Under the pieces are notes generated by a model. That model was not told where the DNA came from and did not search any database. It worked only from the letters and a program-made list of their open reading frames with translations. Made by a program: the position numbers and the translations under genes. This document shows, one piece after another, positions 42,914-51,313 of a stretch of DNA of 64,000 nt (the stretch's first letter is position 1; each line of letters opens with the position of its first letter). Source of the DNA: Anaerosphaera multitolerans (lineage in GTDB: Bacteria > Bacillota > Clostridia > Tissierellales > Peptoniphilaceae); the NCBI RefSeq assembly GCF_004006535.1, contig NZ_RLIH01000003.1, positions 62,001 to 126,000 of the forward strand. Reading direction: 5' to 3'.

Positions 42914-45055
42914 CTATGCCTTTACTCTATAAACATCAAATACATTTTTTATCTTTTTAAGCTTTTCAATTATTCTTTCCAACTCTTCAATACTGTGAAT
43001 TTCAACTGTAACATCTAAAATTAAGTCTCCGTCCTTTGTTGTCTTTGCATTTAAATTGTGAAGTGCCAACTTTGAATCGTTTATTTTTGTTGCCACATCG
43101 GAAATCACATTTCCCTTATCAACTGCTTTAACTTCAATTTGAGCATTATAGGAAACGCCTTTTTCTGTCTGCCACTCAACTTCTATTAGCCTTGCAGTTT
43201 CATTTAAACTCTTTATATTTGAACAGTCAGCTCTATGGACAGATACTCCCCTTCCAATAGTAATATAACCAACTATGTCATCTCCCGGCACCGGATTACA
43301 ACACTTGGCAAATCTAACCTTTAAGTTATCTACGCCTTTTACTATAATGCCGCCCTGAGTTATCTTCTTAGACTTTTGAGGTATTACTTCCTCTTGTACA
43401 AACTCAACCTTGTTGTTCTTTTTATATAATTCAATTAATTTTGACATAACCTGATTAATAGTTATGCTTCCAAATCCAACAGCAGCATATAAATCATCTA
43501 AAGAATAAACATTCATCTTAATACATACTTCATCAAGCCATTCATCTTTTAAGATGTCGCCAACTCTATAGCCCAGCTTTTTAGCTTCCCTTTCAAGCAT
43601 GTCTCTTCCTCTTTCAATATTTTTATCTCTGTCTTTAACTTTAAAATATTGAGCGATTTTTTTCTTTGCTTGTGGACTTTTAACTATTTTAAGCCAATCC
43701 ATTGAAGGACTTGCATTTGAACTTGTGATTATATCGATAATATCTCCACTTTTTAATGTGTAATCCAAGGGAACTATTCTTCCGTTTATCTTAGCACCGA
43801 CACAGTGATTTCCCACATCCGAGTGTATTCTATAGGCAAAGTCAATAGGAGTGGAACCTTCAGGCAGATTAATTACATCTCCTCGAGGCGTAAATACAAA
43901 TACCTCGTCAGCAAAAAAGTCTATTTTCAAAGTTTCCATAAAGTCATTAGGATCACTTAAATCCTTTTGCCACTCTAAAAACTGTCGTAGCCAAGTTAGG
44001 TTTTCATCAAAGGATGTAGATTTAGAAACTCCAGCCTTATATTTCCAATGGGCTGCAATACCGTATTCAGCAGTTTGATGCATTTCAAAAGTTCTGATTT
44101 GAACCTCAAAAGTTTCTCCGCTATTGTCTATAACTGTAGTATGCAATGACTGATACTTATTTGGCTTAGGCATTGCAATATAATCCTTAAATCTTCCCGG
44201 TATAGGTTTCCATAAAGTATGAACTACACCTAAAACCCCATAACAATCTTTTATATCATCTACTAAAACTCTCACTGCAGAAAGGTCATAAATTTCATCA
44301 AAGGCTCTTCCCTTAAATTTCATTTTTTTATAGATACTATAAAAATTTTTAGGTCTTCCATGAATATCTGCGTTTATTCCAATCTTATTAAGATTCTCTT
44401 GAAGTTCAGAAATAATTCTGTTTATTAAAGCCTCTCTTTCATTTCTTCGTTTATTTACCATTTCAACTAATTGGTAGTAATTTTCAGGATCCAGATATCT
44501 TAAAGATAGATCTTCTAATTCCCATTTAATTTTACTCATACCCAACCTATCGGCAAGAGGTGCGTATATTTCAATGGTTTCCGTTGCTTTTTCTTTTTTC
44601 TTGGCATCAGTCATATACTCAAGAGTTCTCATATTGTGAAGTCTATCAGCCAGTTTCACTATAATTACTCTTATGTCCTTAGCCATAGCAAGTACCATTT
44701 TTCTAATATTTTCGGCTTGTTTTTCCTGTTTAGTTTGATAGTTTAACTTTTTAAGCTTTGTTACGCCATCTACAAGATTTGCTATTTCTAATCCAAATTC
44801 TCTTTCCACATCTTCAAAAGTCACATCAGTGTCTTCAATTGTATCATGGAGAAGTCCTGCAATTATTGTAGGCGTATCCATATTCATTTCAGCTAAAATC
44901 AATGCAACATTGTAGGGATGAATAATATAATCCTCTCCGGAATTTCTCTTCTGTCCCTTATGATTTTCATAAGCCAAAGTATAAGCTTTTCGTATTAATT
45001 CTTCGTCAACTGAAGGATTGTATTCTTTAATTTTGTTAATTAATTCATCAATCAT
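42914..45055 (-). CDS. rel: Bifunctional (p)ppGpp synthetase/hydrolase Rel
   Basis: 713-residue long RSH enzyme. HD hydrolase domain with intact AGLLHDTIEDT and DRLHNMRTL; synthetase domain with GRFKDYIAMPKPNKYQSLHT, where RFKD is the form seen in bifunctional enzymes. TGS (VFTPRGDVINLPEGSTPIDFAYRIHSDVG) and helical domains follow, then the conserved-cysteine region VRFAKCCNPVPGDDIVGYITIGRGVSVHR, and a C-terminal ACT domain. It controls the stringent response. The start overlaps recJ by ATGA. Confidence 0.96.
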   Translation of the reverse strand: MIDELINKIKEYNPSVDEELIRKAYTLAYENHKGQKRNSGEDYIIHPYNVALILAEMNMDTPTIIAGLLHDTIEDTDVTFEDVEREFGLEIANLVDGVTKLKKLNYQTKQEKQAENIRKMVLAMAKDIRVIIVKLADRLHNMRTLEYMTDAKKKEKATETIEIYAPLADRLGMSKIKWELEDLSLRYLDPENYYQLVEMVNKRRNEREALINRIISELQENLNKIGINADIHGRPKNFYSIYKKMKFKGRAFDEIYDLSAVRVLVDDIKDCYGVLGVVHTLWKPIPGRFKDYIAMPKPNKYQSLHTTVIDNSGETFEVQIRTFEMHQTAEYGIAAHWKYKAGVSKSTSFDENLTWLRQFLEWQKDLSDPNDFMETLKIDFFADEVFVFTPRGDVINLPEGSTPIDFAYRIHSDVGNHCVGAKINGRIVPLDYTLKSGDIIDIITSSNASPSMDWLKIVKSPQAKKKIAQYFKVKDRDKNIERGRDMLEREAKKLGYRVGDILKDEWLDEVCIKMNVYSLDDLYAAVGFGSITINQVMSKLIELYKKNNKVEFVQEEVIPQKSKKITQGGIIVKGVDNLKVRFAKCCNPVPGDDIVGYITIGRGVSVHRADCSNIKSLNETARLIEVEWQTEKGVSYNAQIEVKAVDKGNVISDVATKINDSKLALHNLNAKTTKDGDLILDVTVEIHSIEELERIIEKLKKIKNVFDVYRVKA

Positions 45056-46821
45056 TTCATCACCCCACTTGCTCTATAATTGTTAATTTTTAATTCTAAA
45101 TTTTCTACACCTCTAAAACTATTTATTTCAGGTGTAAACACAATATCTAAAAATATATTATTTTTAAGTCCGTTAATCATTTTATTAATTTCCGCTTCGC
45201 TATAATGTCTATTTAAATTCTCAGTAAAAACATCTAAATTTTCAAAGAGAATAGCTTGCCTATTTTCCTTTCCGTCACTTAATGTCATCTTTATCACATT
45301 TTTATTTTTCCCAAAGACGTTAAAATTGACTACATTTAAATTTAAAGAACCTAAGAGCGGTTTTGGATTTCCACTTCCAAAGGGTTTTAAGACATCAATA
45401 TTACTTGCTAAGTTAATATTTACTCTACTTAGTTCAATTGAACTGTCAATATAAACCCTCTTTATTAAATCCTCTTTTGTTAAGTTTGATTTTTTATTTA
45501 CATCTATAACAAATTCTTTAAAATTTTCTTCTTTTAAACTTAAACCACAGGCCATTGCATGACCGCCAAATTTTTCTAAAAAATTCTTAGATAGAGAAAT
45601 CTTTTCAAACATATTGTAATTTTCAATACTTCTTCCGGAACCTTTTAAATAGTCGCCTGATTTTGTCAACACAATAACAGGCCTGTTATAATTTTCTTTT
45701 ATTCTTCCAGCGATAATACCAAGTATACTTTCATCTATGGAATCATCTTTTAAAATTAAAACAGGAAATTTATTTACTAAATTATTTTCCTCTATAACAT
45801 TTATAATTTTATTATACCCCTCATCTGTCATTTCCTGTCTTTTAGCATTTAATGCTCTTAAATACCTTGCTATTTCAATAGCTTTTAGCTCATCTTCTTC
45901 AAAAAATAATTTCAAAGCATCTGTTGCATCTTCAAGTCTTCCTGCTGAATTAATAGTCGGTCCAATTACAAAGCCAATATGGTAGGTATTTATATCATCT
46001 TTATTAAGTCCGGACTCCGATATAATAGCTTTTAATCCTTTGTTTTCCGTTATTTTAAGTCGTTTTAAACCTTCTACTAAAATAATTCTATTTTCATCTG
46101 TTAGTGGCATTACATCACAAACTGTAGCTATTGCAGCAAAAGGTAGTAATTCATTATAAAGTTCTTCATCATCTATTCCATAAATTTTATAAAGGTAACT
46201 TATGACTTTAAAAGCCACAACACCTCCGCAAATTTCCTTAAAGGGATATTTTGAATAACTTATCTTAGGATCAACTACTGCCTTAGCCTTAGGAATAATT
46301 TCTCTTCCATCTTCGTCTACCGGTACTTCATGATGGTCGGTAATAATAACATCTATATTATTTTTTTCTGCATATTCTACTTCACTAAAAGCAGCTATCC
46401 CGTTATCACAGGTAATTATTAATTCAATACCATCGTCAACAGCCCTATCAATAATATCTTTATTAATGCCATAACCATCTTTTACTCTATGCGGTATTGC
46501 ATAATCAACAGTTGCCCCCAACCTTTTAAGTCCCTTTACTAAAATATAGGTGCTCATAACACCGTCTACATCATAATCGCCTACTACTCTGATTTTACTA
46601 CCAGTTTTTATAGCACTAACTATAAAATTAGAAGCCTTTATTAAGTCGGGCAAAAGTAAGGAAGTATTTAATTTTTCCAAATTCGGATTTAAAAAATCCT
46701 CAATTTTTTCCTTAGTATCAATGTCTCTATTTAATAAAATTTTATAAATAAAAAAATCTATATTTAGATTTTCAAATATTTCTCTATTAGGTTTAACATT
46801 TTTAATAAACCACTTTTCCAT
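45052..46821 (-). CDS. recJ: Single-stranded-DNA-specific exonuclease RecJ
   Basis: 589-residue 5'-3' exonuclease with the DHH core: VVGDYDVDGVMST, ITCDNGIAAFSEVEYAE, IITDHHEVP, YPFKEICGGVVAFK, then the DHHA1 domain with FGGHAMACGLSL, and a C-terminal OB domain. Participates in recombination and repair. First gene of recJ-rel-dtd-MBL-hemZ-murE-like, with a candidate extended -10 promoter at 46851-46859. Confidence 0.95.
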   Translation of the reverse strand: MEKWFIKNVKPNREIFENLNIDFFIYKILLNRDIDTKEKIEDFLNPNLEKLNTSLLLPDLIKASNFIVSAIKTGSKIRVVGDYDVDGVMSTYILVKGLKRLGATVDYAIPHRVKDGYGINKDIIDRAVDDGIELIITCDNGIAAFSEVEYAEKNNIDVIITDHHEVPVDEDGREIIPKAKAVVDPKISYSKYPFKEICGGVVAFKVISYLYKIYGIDDEELYNELLPFAAIATVCDVMPLTDENRIILVEGLKRLKITENKGLKAIISESGLNKDDINTYHIGFVIGPTINSAGRLEDATDALKLFFEEDELKAIEIARYLRALNAKRQEMTDEGYNKIINVIEENNLVNKFPVLILKDDSIDESILGIIAGRIKENYNRPVIVLTKSGDYLKGSGRSIENYNMFEKISLSKNFLEKFGGHAMACGLSLKEENFKEFVIDVNKKSNLTKEDLIKRVYIDSSIELSRVNINLASNIDVLKPFGSGNPKPLLGSLNLNVVNFNVFGKNKNVIKMTLSDGKENRQAILFENLDVFTENLNRHYSEAEINKMINGLKNNIFLDIVFTPEINSFRGVENLELKINNYRASGVMK

Positions 46822-46850
46822 TTAATCACCGTTCTCCAGATATAAGCTTA

Positions 46851-46859
46851 AGTATACCA
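46851..46859 (-). promoter_or_regulatory. Extended -10 promoter of recJ
   Basis: Minus strand TGGTATACT; no clear -35. Start expected about 20 bases before the ATG. Confidence 0.5.
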
Positions 46860-46976
46860 TAAAAAACCATTATTTTAAACAAGGGTAAATAACATATACT
46901 TTAAAAATTCTTGGAAAGTTATATACTTATATTTCATTTATAATTATTTAAATTTAAGATTATAAACACCACAAAA

Positions 46977-47003
46977 AGATTTAATGAAAATGTCATTAAA
47001 TCT
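46977..47003 (-). terminator. Terminator after gntR
   Basis: Perfect 11-bp stem AGATTTAATGA / TCATTAAATCT with a 5-base loop, followed on minus by TTTT. Confidence 0.75.
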
Positions 47004-47052
47004 CATTTGAGCATATTAAAATTTTTAATAATTTAAAGTTAATGAAAATGAT

Positions 47053-47781
47053 TTAAATATTATACTTGTTTTTTAAAAATTCCTGTCTTTCTCTTTCAAG
47101 TTTGTTTATTTCATTTAAAACAGCAAATCTAGAATAGTTTAAATGTTCTTCAACTAACACCCTTAAAGAATCTTCATCCTTAAGTTTCATAAGTCTTACA
47201 ATTTCCATATGTTCTTTAATAGCATCAAGTCTTCTCGAGTCATCATAAAGAGATATATCCCTAAATCTAATTAAATAATCCCTAAGATTTCCTATTATAG
47301 TTTCCAACCTAGGCATTTTGGCAAACTTTAAAATATTTGAATTAAATATTGCGGAAAGTCTTATTACCTCTTCTACATTATGATTTTCATGTTCTTCATA
47401 AGTAATTTTTAGAAGCTTATCCATGCTCTTAAATTCATCTTCAGTCATATTGTTCATTGCAGTAATTGTAGCCAGTGTCTCCAATGCAATTCTTATTTTA
47501 TATACTTCCTCTGCATCTTCGGGACTTATTCTTTTTACAACTACTCCATAATTTTGTATATATTCAACGATGCCTTCTTCTTTTAATTTTTCTATTGCAT
47601 TTCTTATGGGTGTACGACTAATATTTAAATATTCAGAATAATATTTTTCATTTATTCTTTCACCAACGGGAATAATCCCCTTAATAATGGCAGTTCTCAA
47701 CCCGGAATATACTGTTTCGTTTAAAGATTTGTTAGAACTTACATTTACATATTTTTTTAACTCTGACATGTATCCATACAT
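47053..47781 (-). CDS. GntR-family (FCD domain) regulator, probably of the citrate genes
   Basis: 242-residue transcription factor. Winged helix at about residues 20-85 (LNETVYSGLRTAIIKGIIPVGERINEKYYSEYLNISRTPIRNAIEKLKEEGIVEY, the GntR pattern) and an all-helical FCD ligand domain (about 95-225, EVYKIRIALETLAT, SAIFNSNILKFA). FCD regulators sense small carboxylates. It is divergent from citD, separated by 459 bp, which argues for control of citDEF (inference). Start ATG preceded by GAGGTT; TATGGATA copies lie over the start codon and the -10. Confidence 0.85.
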   Translation of the reverse strand: MYGYMSELKKYVNVSSNKSLNETVYSGLRTAIIKGIIPVGERINEKYYSEYLNISRTPIRNAIEKLKEEGIVEYIQNYGVVVKRISPEDAEEVYKIRIALETLATITAMNNMTEDEFKSMDKLLKITYEEHENHNVEEVIRLSAIFNSNILKFAKMPRLETIIGNLRDYLIRFRDISLYDDSRRLDAIKEHMEIVRLMKLKDEDSLRVLVEEHLNYSRFAVLNEINKLERERQEFLKNKYNI

Positions 47782-48240
47782 TTTATAACCTCATAACAAT
47801 ATTTCATTTGTCCTAGAAACTTACTATATTATATGGATATCCAAAATACAAGATATTTAAACTATTTAATAAAACATATCAATAAGATAAAGTATTTAAC
47901 ACATTTTAAAAACACTTTAATACATAAAAAAAACACTCTTGTATCAATTAAAAATATATAATTACTATTAGGGAAACAATACATTATTGCTTAGGGATTA
48001 TTATATTTAATTATAAAATTAATATAATTGAAAACGATATTTTATTTTGCATTATATGATTATAAGCTGTTTTCCCATTTTATAAAGACAATTACTTATT
48101 AGTCTGTATTAAACGGCAAAGTTCAAAAATATTTCAAAGTTTAATTACTAAAGAATATTTATTTAAACTATTGCTGTTGGAAATCAATTTATAGAAAGAC
48201 AAAACATTATCATTAAATAAACTATTAAGGAGGTTTTTAA
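47782..48240. promoter_or_regulatory. gntR-citD divergent control region
   Basis: 459 bp without a gene. For gntR there is a -10 TATAAT (47828-47833, minus) with the palindrome TGGATATCCA (47834-47843) directly upstream. TATGGATA occurs at 47832-47839 and inverted at 47771-47778 over the gntR start. ATACAAGA (47846-47853) and TCTTGTAT (47937-47944) are an inverted pair. For citD, TTGAAA at 48028-48033 is a possible -35 and TGAAAACGATATTT (48029-48042) is a partial match to a catabolite-response element. The citD leader holds the pairs AACGGCAA/TTGCTGTT and AGTTTAA/TTAAACT (48112-48178). The exact citD promoter is not clear to me. Confidence 0.5.
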
Positions 48241-48528
48241 ATGTTGGAAATTAAAAAGGAAGCAGTTGCAGGTACTGTAGAGTCCAATGATATATTGATT
48301 ACAGCCAACAAAGGTGATGGAATCAATATTGAATTGCAAAGCTCTGTGAAAACTCAATTTGGTAAACAAATTGAAAAGACCATAAGGGACACCTTAAAAG
48401 AACTTGATATTTCAAATGTCAATATAAAGGCTGTGGACAAGGGAGCCCTTGACTATGTAATTAAAGCTCGTACTAAATCCTGCATATATAGGGCTTGTGA
48501 AGTAGAAGATTATAATTGGAGGGTGTAA
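48241..48528 (+). CDS. citD: Citrate lyase acyl carrier protein (gamma subunit)
   Basis: 95-residue acyl carrier subunit. The N-terminal KKEAVAGTVESNDILI carries the serine (residue 15) that takes the phosphoribosyl-dephospho-CoA prosthetic group; QSSVKTQFGKQIEKTI and DKGALDYVIKARTKSCIYRA complete the CitD pattern. The group is attached by CitX and acetylated by CitC, both encoded nearby. Strong AAGGAGG site upstream of the ATG. First gene of citDEF. Confidence 0.95.
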   Translation: MLEIKKEAVAGTVESNDILITANKGDGINIELQSSVKTQFGKQIEKTIRDTLKELDISNVNIKAVDKGALDYVIKARTKSCIYRACEVEDYNWRV

Positions 48529-48529
48529 A

Positions 48530-49429
48530 GTGAAAGAAAGACTTAGAAGAACAATGATGTTTTTACCGGGAAATAATCCTGGGATGCTTACTGATGCACA
48601 TATTTACAAACCTGATTCAATTATGATTGACTTAGAAGATGCAGTAAGTATAAATCAAAAAGATGCTGCTAGAATGTTAGTATATCACGCTTTAAAAACT
48701 ATTGATTATGGTAATGTTGAAAGAGTTGTAAGAATTAACGGACTGGACACTCCCTATGGTGAAGAAGATATTAGAGCTGTAGTAAGTGCCGGAGTAGATG
48801 TAGTAAGACTTCCAAAGACAGATACTGCCCAAGATATTATAGATGTAGATAAAATTATTACTGAAGTTGAAGAAGAACTTGGCTGTGTTGGAAGAACCTT
48901 AATGATGGCTGCAATTGAATCGGCAACGGGAGTTTTAAATGCAGTGGAAATAGCGCAGGCTTCTCCAAGAATGATGGGTATTGCCCTAGGAGCGGAAGAC
49001 TACGTTACAAATTTAAAAACCACAAGATCTTCCCACGGTTGGGAGTTATTTGCTGCTAGGTCTCAAATTGTATTAGCTGCAAGAAATGCTGGTATAGCAT
49101 GCTTTGACACTGTTAACTCCAATTTAAATGATATGGAGCAATTTGAAAGAGAAGTTCAATTTATTAAAGACCTTGGGTTTGATGGTAAATCTGTAATTCA
49201 CCCTAACCAAATCTCTGTTGTAAATAAAATCTATACACCTACTGAAAAGGAAATAAATTCCGCTATTAAAATTATAGCCGGAGCAAAAGAGGCAGAAAGA
49301 AAAGGCAGTGGCGTAATCAGTGTAGATGGAAAAATGGTTGACGGTCCTATAATAGTAAGAGCTGAAAGAACTTTAGAATTAGCTGTTGCCAGTGGTATTT
49401 TAAGTGAGGAGGATATTCATGAACTATAA
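48530..49429 (+). CDS. citE: Citrate lyase beta subunit (citryl-ACP lyase)
   Basis: 299-residue HpcH/HpaI-type TIM barrel that cleaves citryl-ACP to oxaloacetate and acetyl-ACP. RRTMMFLPGNNPGMLTDA, DSIMIDLEDAVSINQKDAARM, VRINGLDTPYG, DVVRLPKTD, MAAIESATGVLNAVEIA and GKSVIHPNQI are family motifs including the metal-binding acidic residues. Start GTG, one base after citD. Full length. Confidence 0.95.
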   Translation: MKERLRRTMMFLPGNNPGMLTDAHIYKPDSIMIDLEDAVSINQKDAARMLVYHALKTIDYGNVERVVRINGLDTPYGEEDIRAVVSAGVDVVRLPKTDTAQDIIDVDKIITEVEEELGCVGRTLMMAAIESATGVLNAVEIAQASPRMMGIALGAEDYVTNLKTTRSSHGWELFAARSQIVLAARNAGIACFDTVNSNLNDMEQFEREVQFIKDLGFDGKSVIHPNQISVVNKIYTPTEKEINSAIKIIAGAKEAERKGSGVISVDGKMVDGPIIVRAERTLELAVASGILSEEDIHEL

Positions 49430-50969
49430 TAAAAATTCTGTTGGAAGAGAAATTCCTGAATATCTTGAGGGAATTGGTGAATTACAACCCTTTATCGGCG
49501 TTGGAAAAACCTTAGTAAATAAAAGTAAAGCGGGAGCCAAAATAAGAGTTGGAAAACCTGGCGATAAAAAATTAGTAAGTTCAATTAAAGAAGCAATTGA
49601 AAAATCAGGTTTAAAAGATGGAATGACAATTTCTTTTCATCACCACCTAAGAAATGGCGACTACGTTTTAAACATGGTTTTAGATGTAATTGCCGAAATG
49701 AACATTAAAGACTTAACTCTTGCTCCAAGTTCTTTGGCATCAGTACATGACCATATAATCCCCTATATCAAATCCGGAATTATAACTGGAATACAATCTT
49801 CCGGACTGAGAGGACAATTAGGTGAAGAAATTTCCAAAGGTATATTAAACAAACCGGCTATTATAAGAAGTCACGGTGGACGAGCTAGGGCTATTGAAGA
49901 TGGTGAACTACACATAGATGTGGCTTTTTTAGCTGCGCCATCTTGCGATGAAATGGGAAATATGAATGGACAATCGGGAAAAAGCGCCTGTGGTTCACTG
50001 GGATATGCAATGGTTGATGCACAATTTGCTGATTGTGTAGTAGCCATTACTGATAATTTAGTTGCATACCCTAATATCCCGGCTTCAATTAATCAAATGT
50101 ACGTTGACTACGTTGTTGAAGTGGAAGAAATCGGAGACCCTAAGGGAATTGTTTCAGGTTCCATTAGATTTAATGACAATCCTAGGGATTTATTAATAGC
50201 ACAAAATGCTGTAAAAGCTATTAAAGCTTCTGGACTTTATAAAGATGGCTTCACTTTCCAAACGGGAGCTGCCGGATCCACTCTTGCAGTGGCAAAACTT
50301 CTTAAAGAAGATATGAAAAAAGACAATATTAGAGCTTCTATGGCCCTTGGCGGTATTACAGGATACATGGTTAATATGTTGGAAGAAGGTTTAGTAGACG
50401 GTCTATTTGACACTCAATCCTTTGACCTAGATGCTGTTAGGAGTATTAGAGAAAATGAAAAACATTTTGAAATTTCCGCTTCGGAATATGCCAACCCTAA
50501 CAGTCCGAGTCCTGCAGTAAATAATTTGGATTTTGTTCTATTAGGAGCTTTGGAAATTGACACAGATTTCAATGTAAACGTAATGACAAGATCAGACGGA
50601 GTTATTAACCAAGCTGTTGGAGGACATCAAGATACTGCTCCCGGAGCAAAAATGAGTTTAATTCTAGCACCTCTTGTTAGGTCAAGAAATCCAATAGTTC
50701 TTGATAAGGTAACTACTGTTTGTACTCCCGGAGAAGCTGTAGATGTAATATGTACTGATTACGGAATTGCAGTAAATCCTTTAAGAGCTGACTTAATTGA
50801 AAAGTTCAAAGAAGCTAAAATTGAATTGTTAACAATTGAAGAACTTAAAGAAATGGCTGAAAAGCAAACCGGTGTTCCGGATACTATAGAATTTAGTGAT
50901 GATATAGTGGCAGTTCTAGAATATAGGGACGGAACCATTATTGATACTGTTAAAAAACTTAAAAATTAA
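49419..50969 (+). CDS. citF: Citrate lyase alpha subunit (citrate:acetyl-ACP transferase)
   Basis: 516-residue CoA-transferase-fold subunit that exchanges acetyl for citrate on the acyl carrier protein. NSVGREIPEYLEGIGELQPFIG, ISFHHHLRNGDYVLNMV, GGRARAIEDGELHIDVAF, GNMNGQSGKSACGSLGYAMVDA, TGAAGSTLAVAKLL and GGHQDTAPGAKMSL are typical of CitF. Start set at the ATG with GAGGAGGA upstream, overlapping citE by 11 bases; the longer frame lacks a ribosome site. Confidence 0.95.
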   Translation: MNYNKNSVGREIPEYLEGIGELQPFIGVGKTLVNKSKAGAKIRVGKPGDKKLVSSIKEAIEKSGLKDGMTISFHHHLRNGDYVLNMVLDVIAEMNIKDLTLAPSSLASVHDHIIPYIKSGIITGIQSSGLRGQLGEEISKGILNKPAIIRSHGGRARAIEDGELHIDVAFLAAPSCDEMGNMNGQSGKSACGSLGYAMVDAQFADCVVAITDNLVAYPNIPASINQMYVDYVVEVEEIGDPKGIVSGSIRFNDNPRDLLIAQNAVKAIKASGLYKDGFTFQTGAAGSTLAVAKLLKEDMKKDNIRASMALGGITGYMVNMLEEGLVDGLFDTQSFDLDAVRSIRENEKHFEISASEYANPNSPSPAVNNLDFVLLGALEIDTDFNVNVMTRSDGVINQAVGGHQDTAPGAKMSLILAPLVRSRNPIVLDKVTTVCTPGEAVDVICTDYGIAVNPLRADLIEKFKEAKIELLTIEELKEMAEKQTGVPDTIEFSDDIVAVLEYRDGTIIDTVKKLKN

Positions 50970-50988
50970 TTTAAATAAATTTTTCTAT

Positions 50989-51010
50989 GTAGGGGTCAAA
51001 GGACTCCTAC
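50989..51010 (+). terminator. Hairpin after citF
   Basis: GTAGGGGTC, loop AAAG, GACTCCTAC (one G-U pair), followed by TGGAATTATTTTTATT. The T-rich tract starts six bases late, so it may be a partial terminator or an RNA-end-stabilising hairpin. Confidence 0.55.
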
Positions 51011-51028
51011 TGGAATTATTTTTATTGT

Positions 51029-51046
51029 TTTGAAATTAATTTCAAA
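51029..51046. promoter_or_regulatory. Perfect 18-bp palindrome upstream of the citM promoter
   Basis: TTTGAAATTAATTTCAAA, ending 3 bases before the -35 of the citM promoter. A placement like this suits an activator or repressor dimer site. Confidence 0.5.
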
Positions 51047-51049
51047 TAG

Positions 51050-51094
51050 TGAACATTTCTAAATATTACGTGCTATACTGTAAATATTTAGAAA
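51050..51094 (+). promoter_or_regulatory. citM promoter with -10 inside a 12-bp inverted repeat
   Basis: TGAACA (51050-51055), 18-bp spacer, TATACT (51074-51079) with a TG extension. TTTCTAAATATT (51056-51067) and AATATTTAGAAA (51083-51094) are perfect inverted copies 15 bases apart that bracket the -10, so a bound protein would block RNA polymerase. Confidence 0.65.
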
Positions 51095-51313
51095 GATATT
51101 ATTTAGAATATTTCGAAAATTAAACAACGTAGGTAAAGACTTTTAAGGAGTTTATCTAAATTTTAAAGATTAAAACAAACGAAAATACAATGATTATGCG
51201 AAGTGATTTTAGTCTTCCCTACTCATCCTTAATAAAGTTTCCTGCAGATGACTAAGATATTATTATAAATTTATTTTATATAATATAAAAATTAATAAAG
51301 AGGAGATGAATCT
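51095..51313 (+). promoter_or_regulatory. Structured 5' leader of citM
   Basis: About 220 nt of leader. GTAGG (51129-51133) plus AAGACT (51136-51141) pair with AGTCTT (51211-51216) plus CCTAC (51218-51222): 11 Watson-Crick pairs with a small internal loop. TTAAGGA (51143-51149), just inside this helix, pairs with TCCTTAA (51226-51232), just outside it, in H-type pseudoknot geometry. GTTT-ATCT / AGAT-AAAC forms a hairpin in between. I do not recognise it as a known riboswitch. No terminator follows; GAGGAG at 51301 is the citM ribosome site. Confidence 0.55.
51190..51255 (+). CDS. Possible 21-codon ORF in the citM leader
   Basis: Reads MIMRSDFSLPYSSLIKFPADD then TAA. No Shine-Dalgarno sequence lies ahead of the ATG and the frame overlaps the 3' side of the leader helix, so it may be chance, a leader peptide or a remnant of a lost gene. 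Confidence 0.2.
   Translation: MIMRSDFSLPYSSLIKFPADD

Noticed and set aside
48200-48225. Fur box upstream of citD (ACATTATCATTAAAT)
   Set aside because: Only half of the inverted repeat is present; in such AT-rich DNA this is expected by chance.
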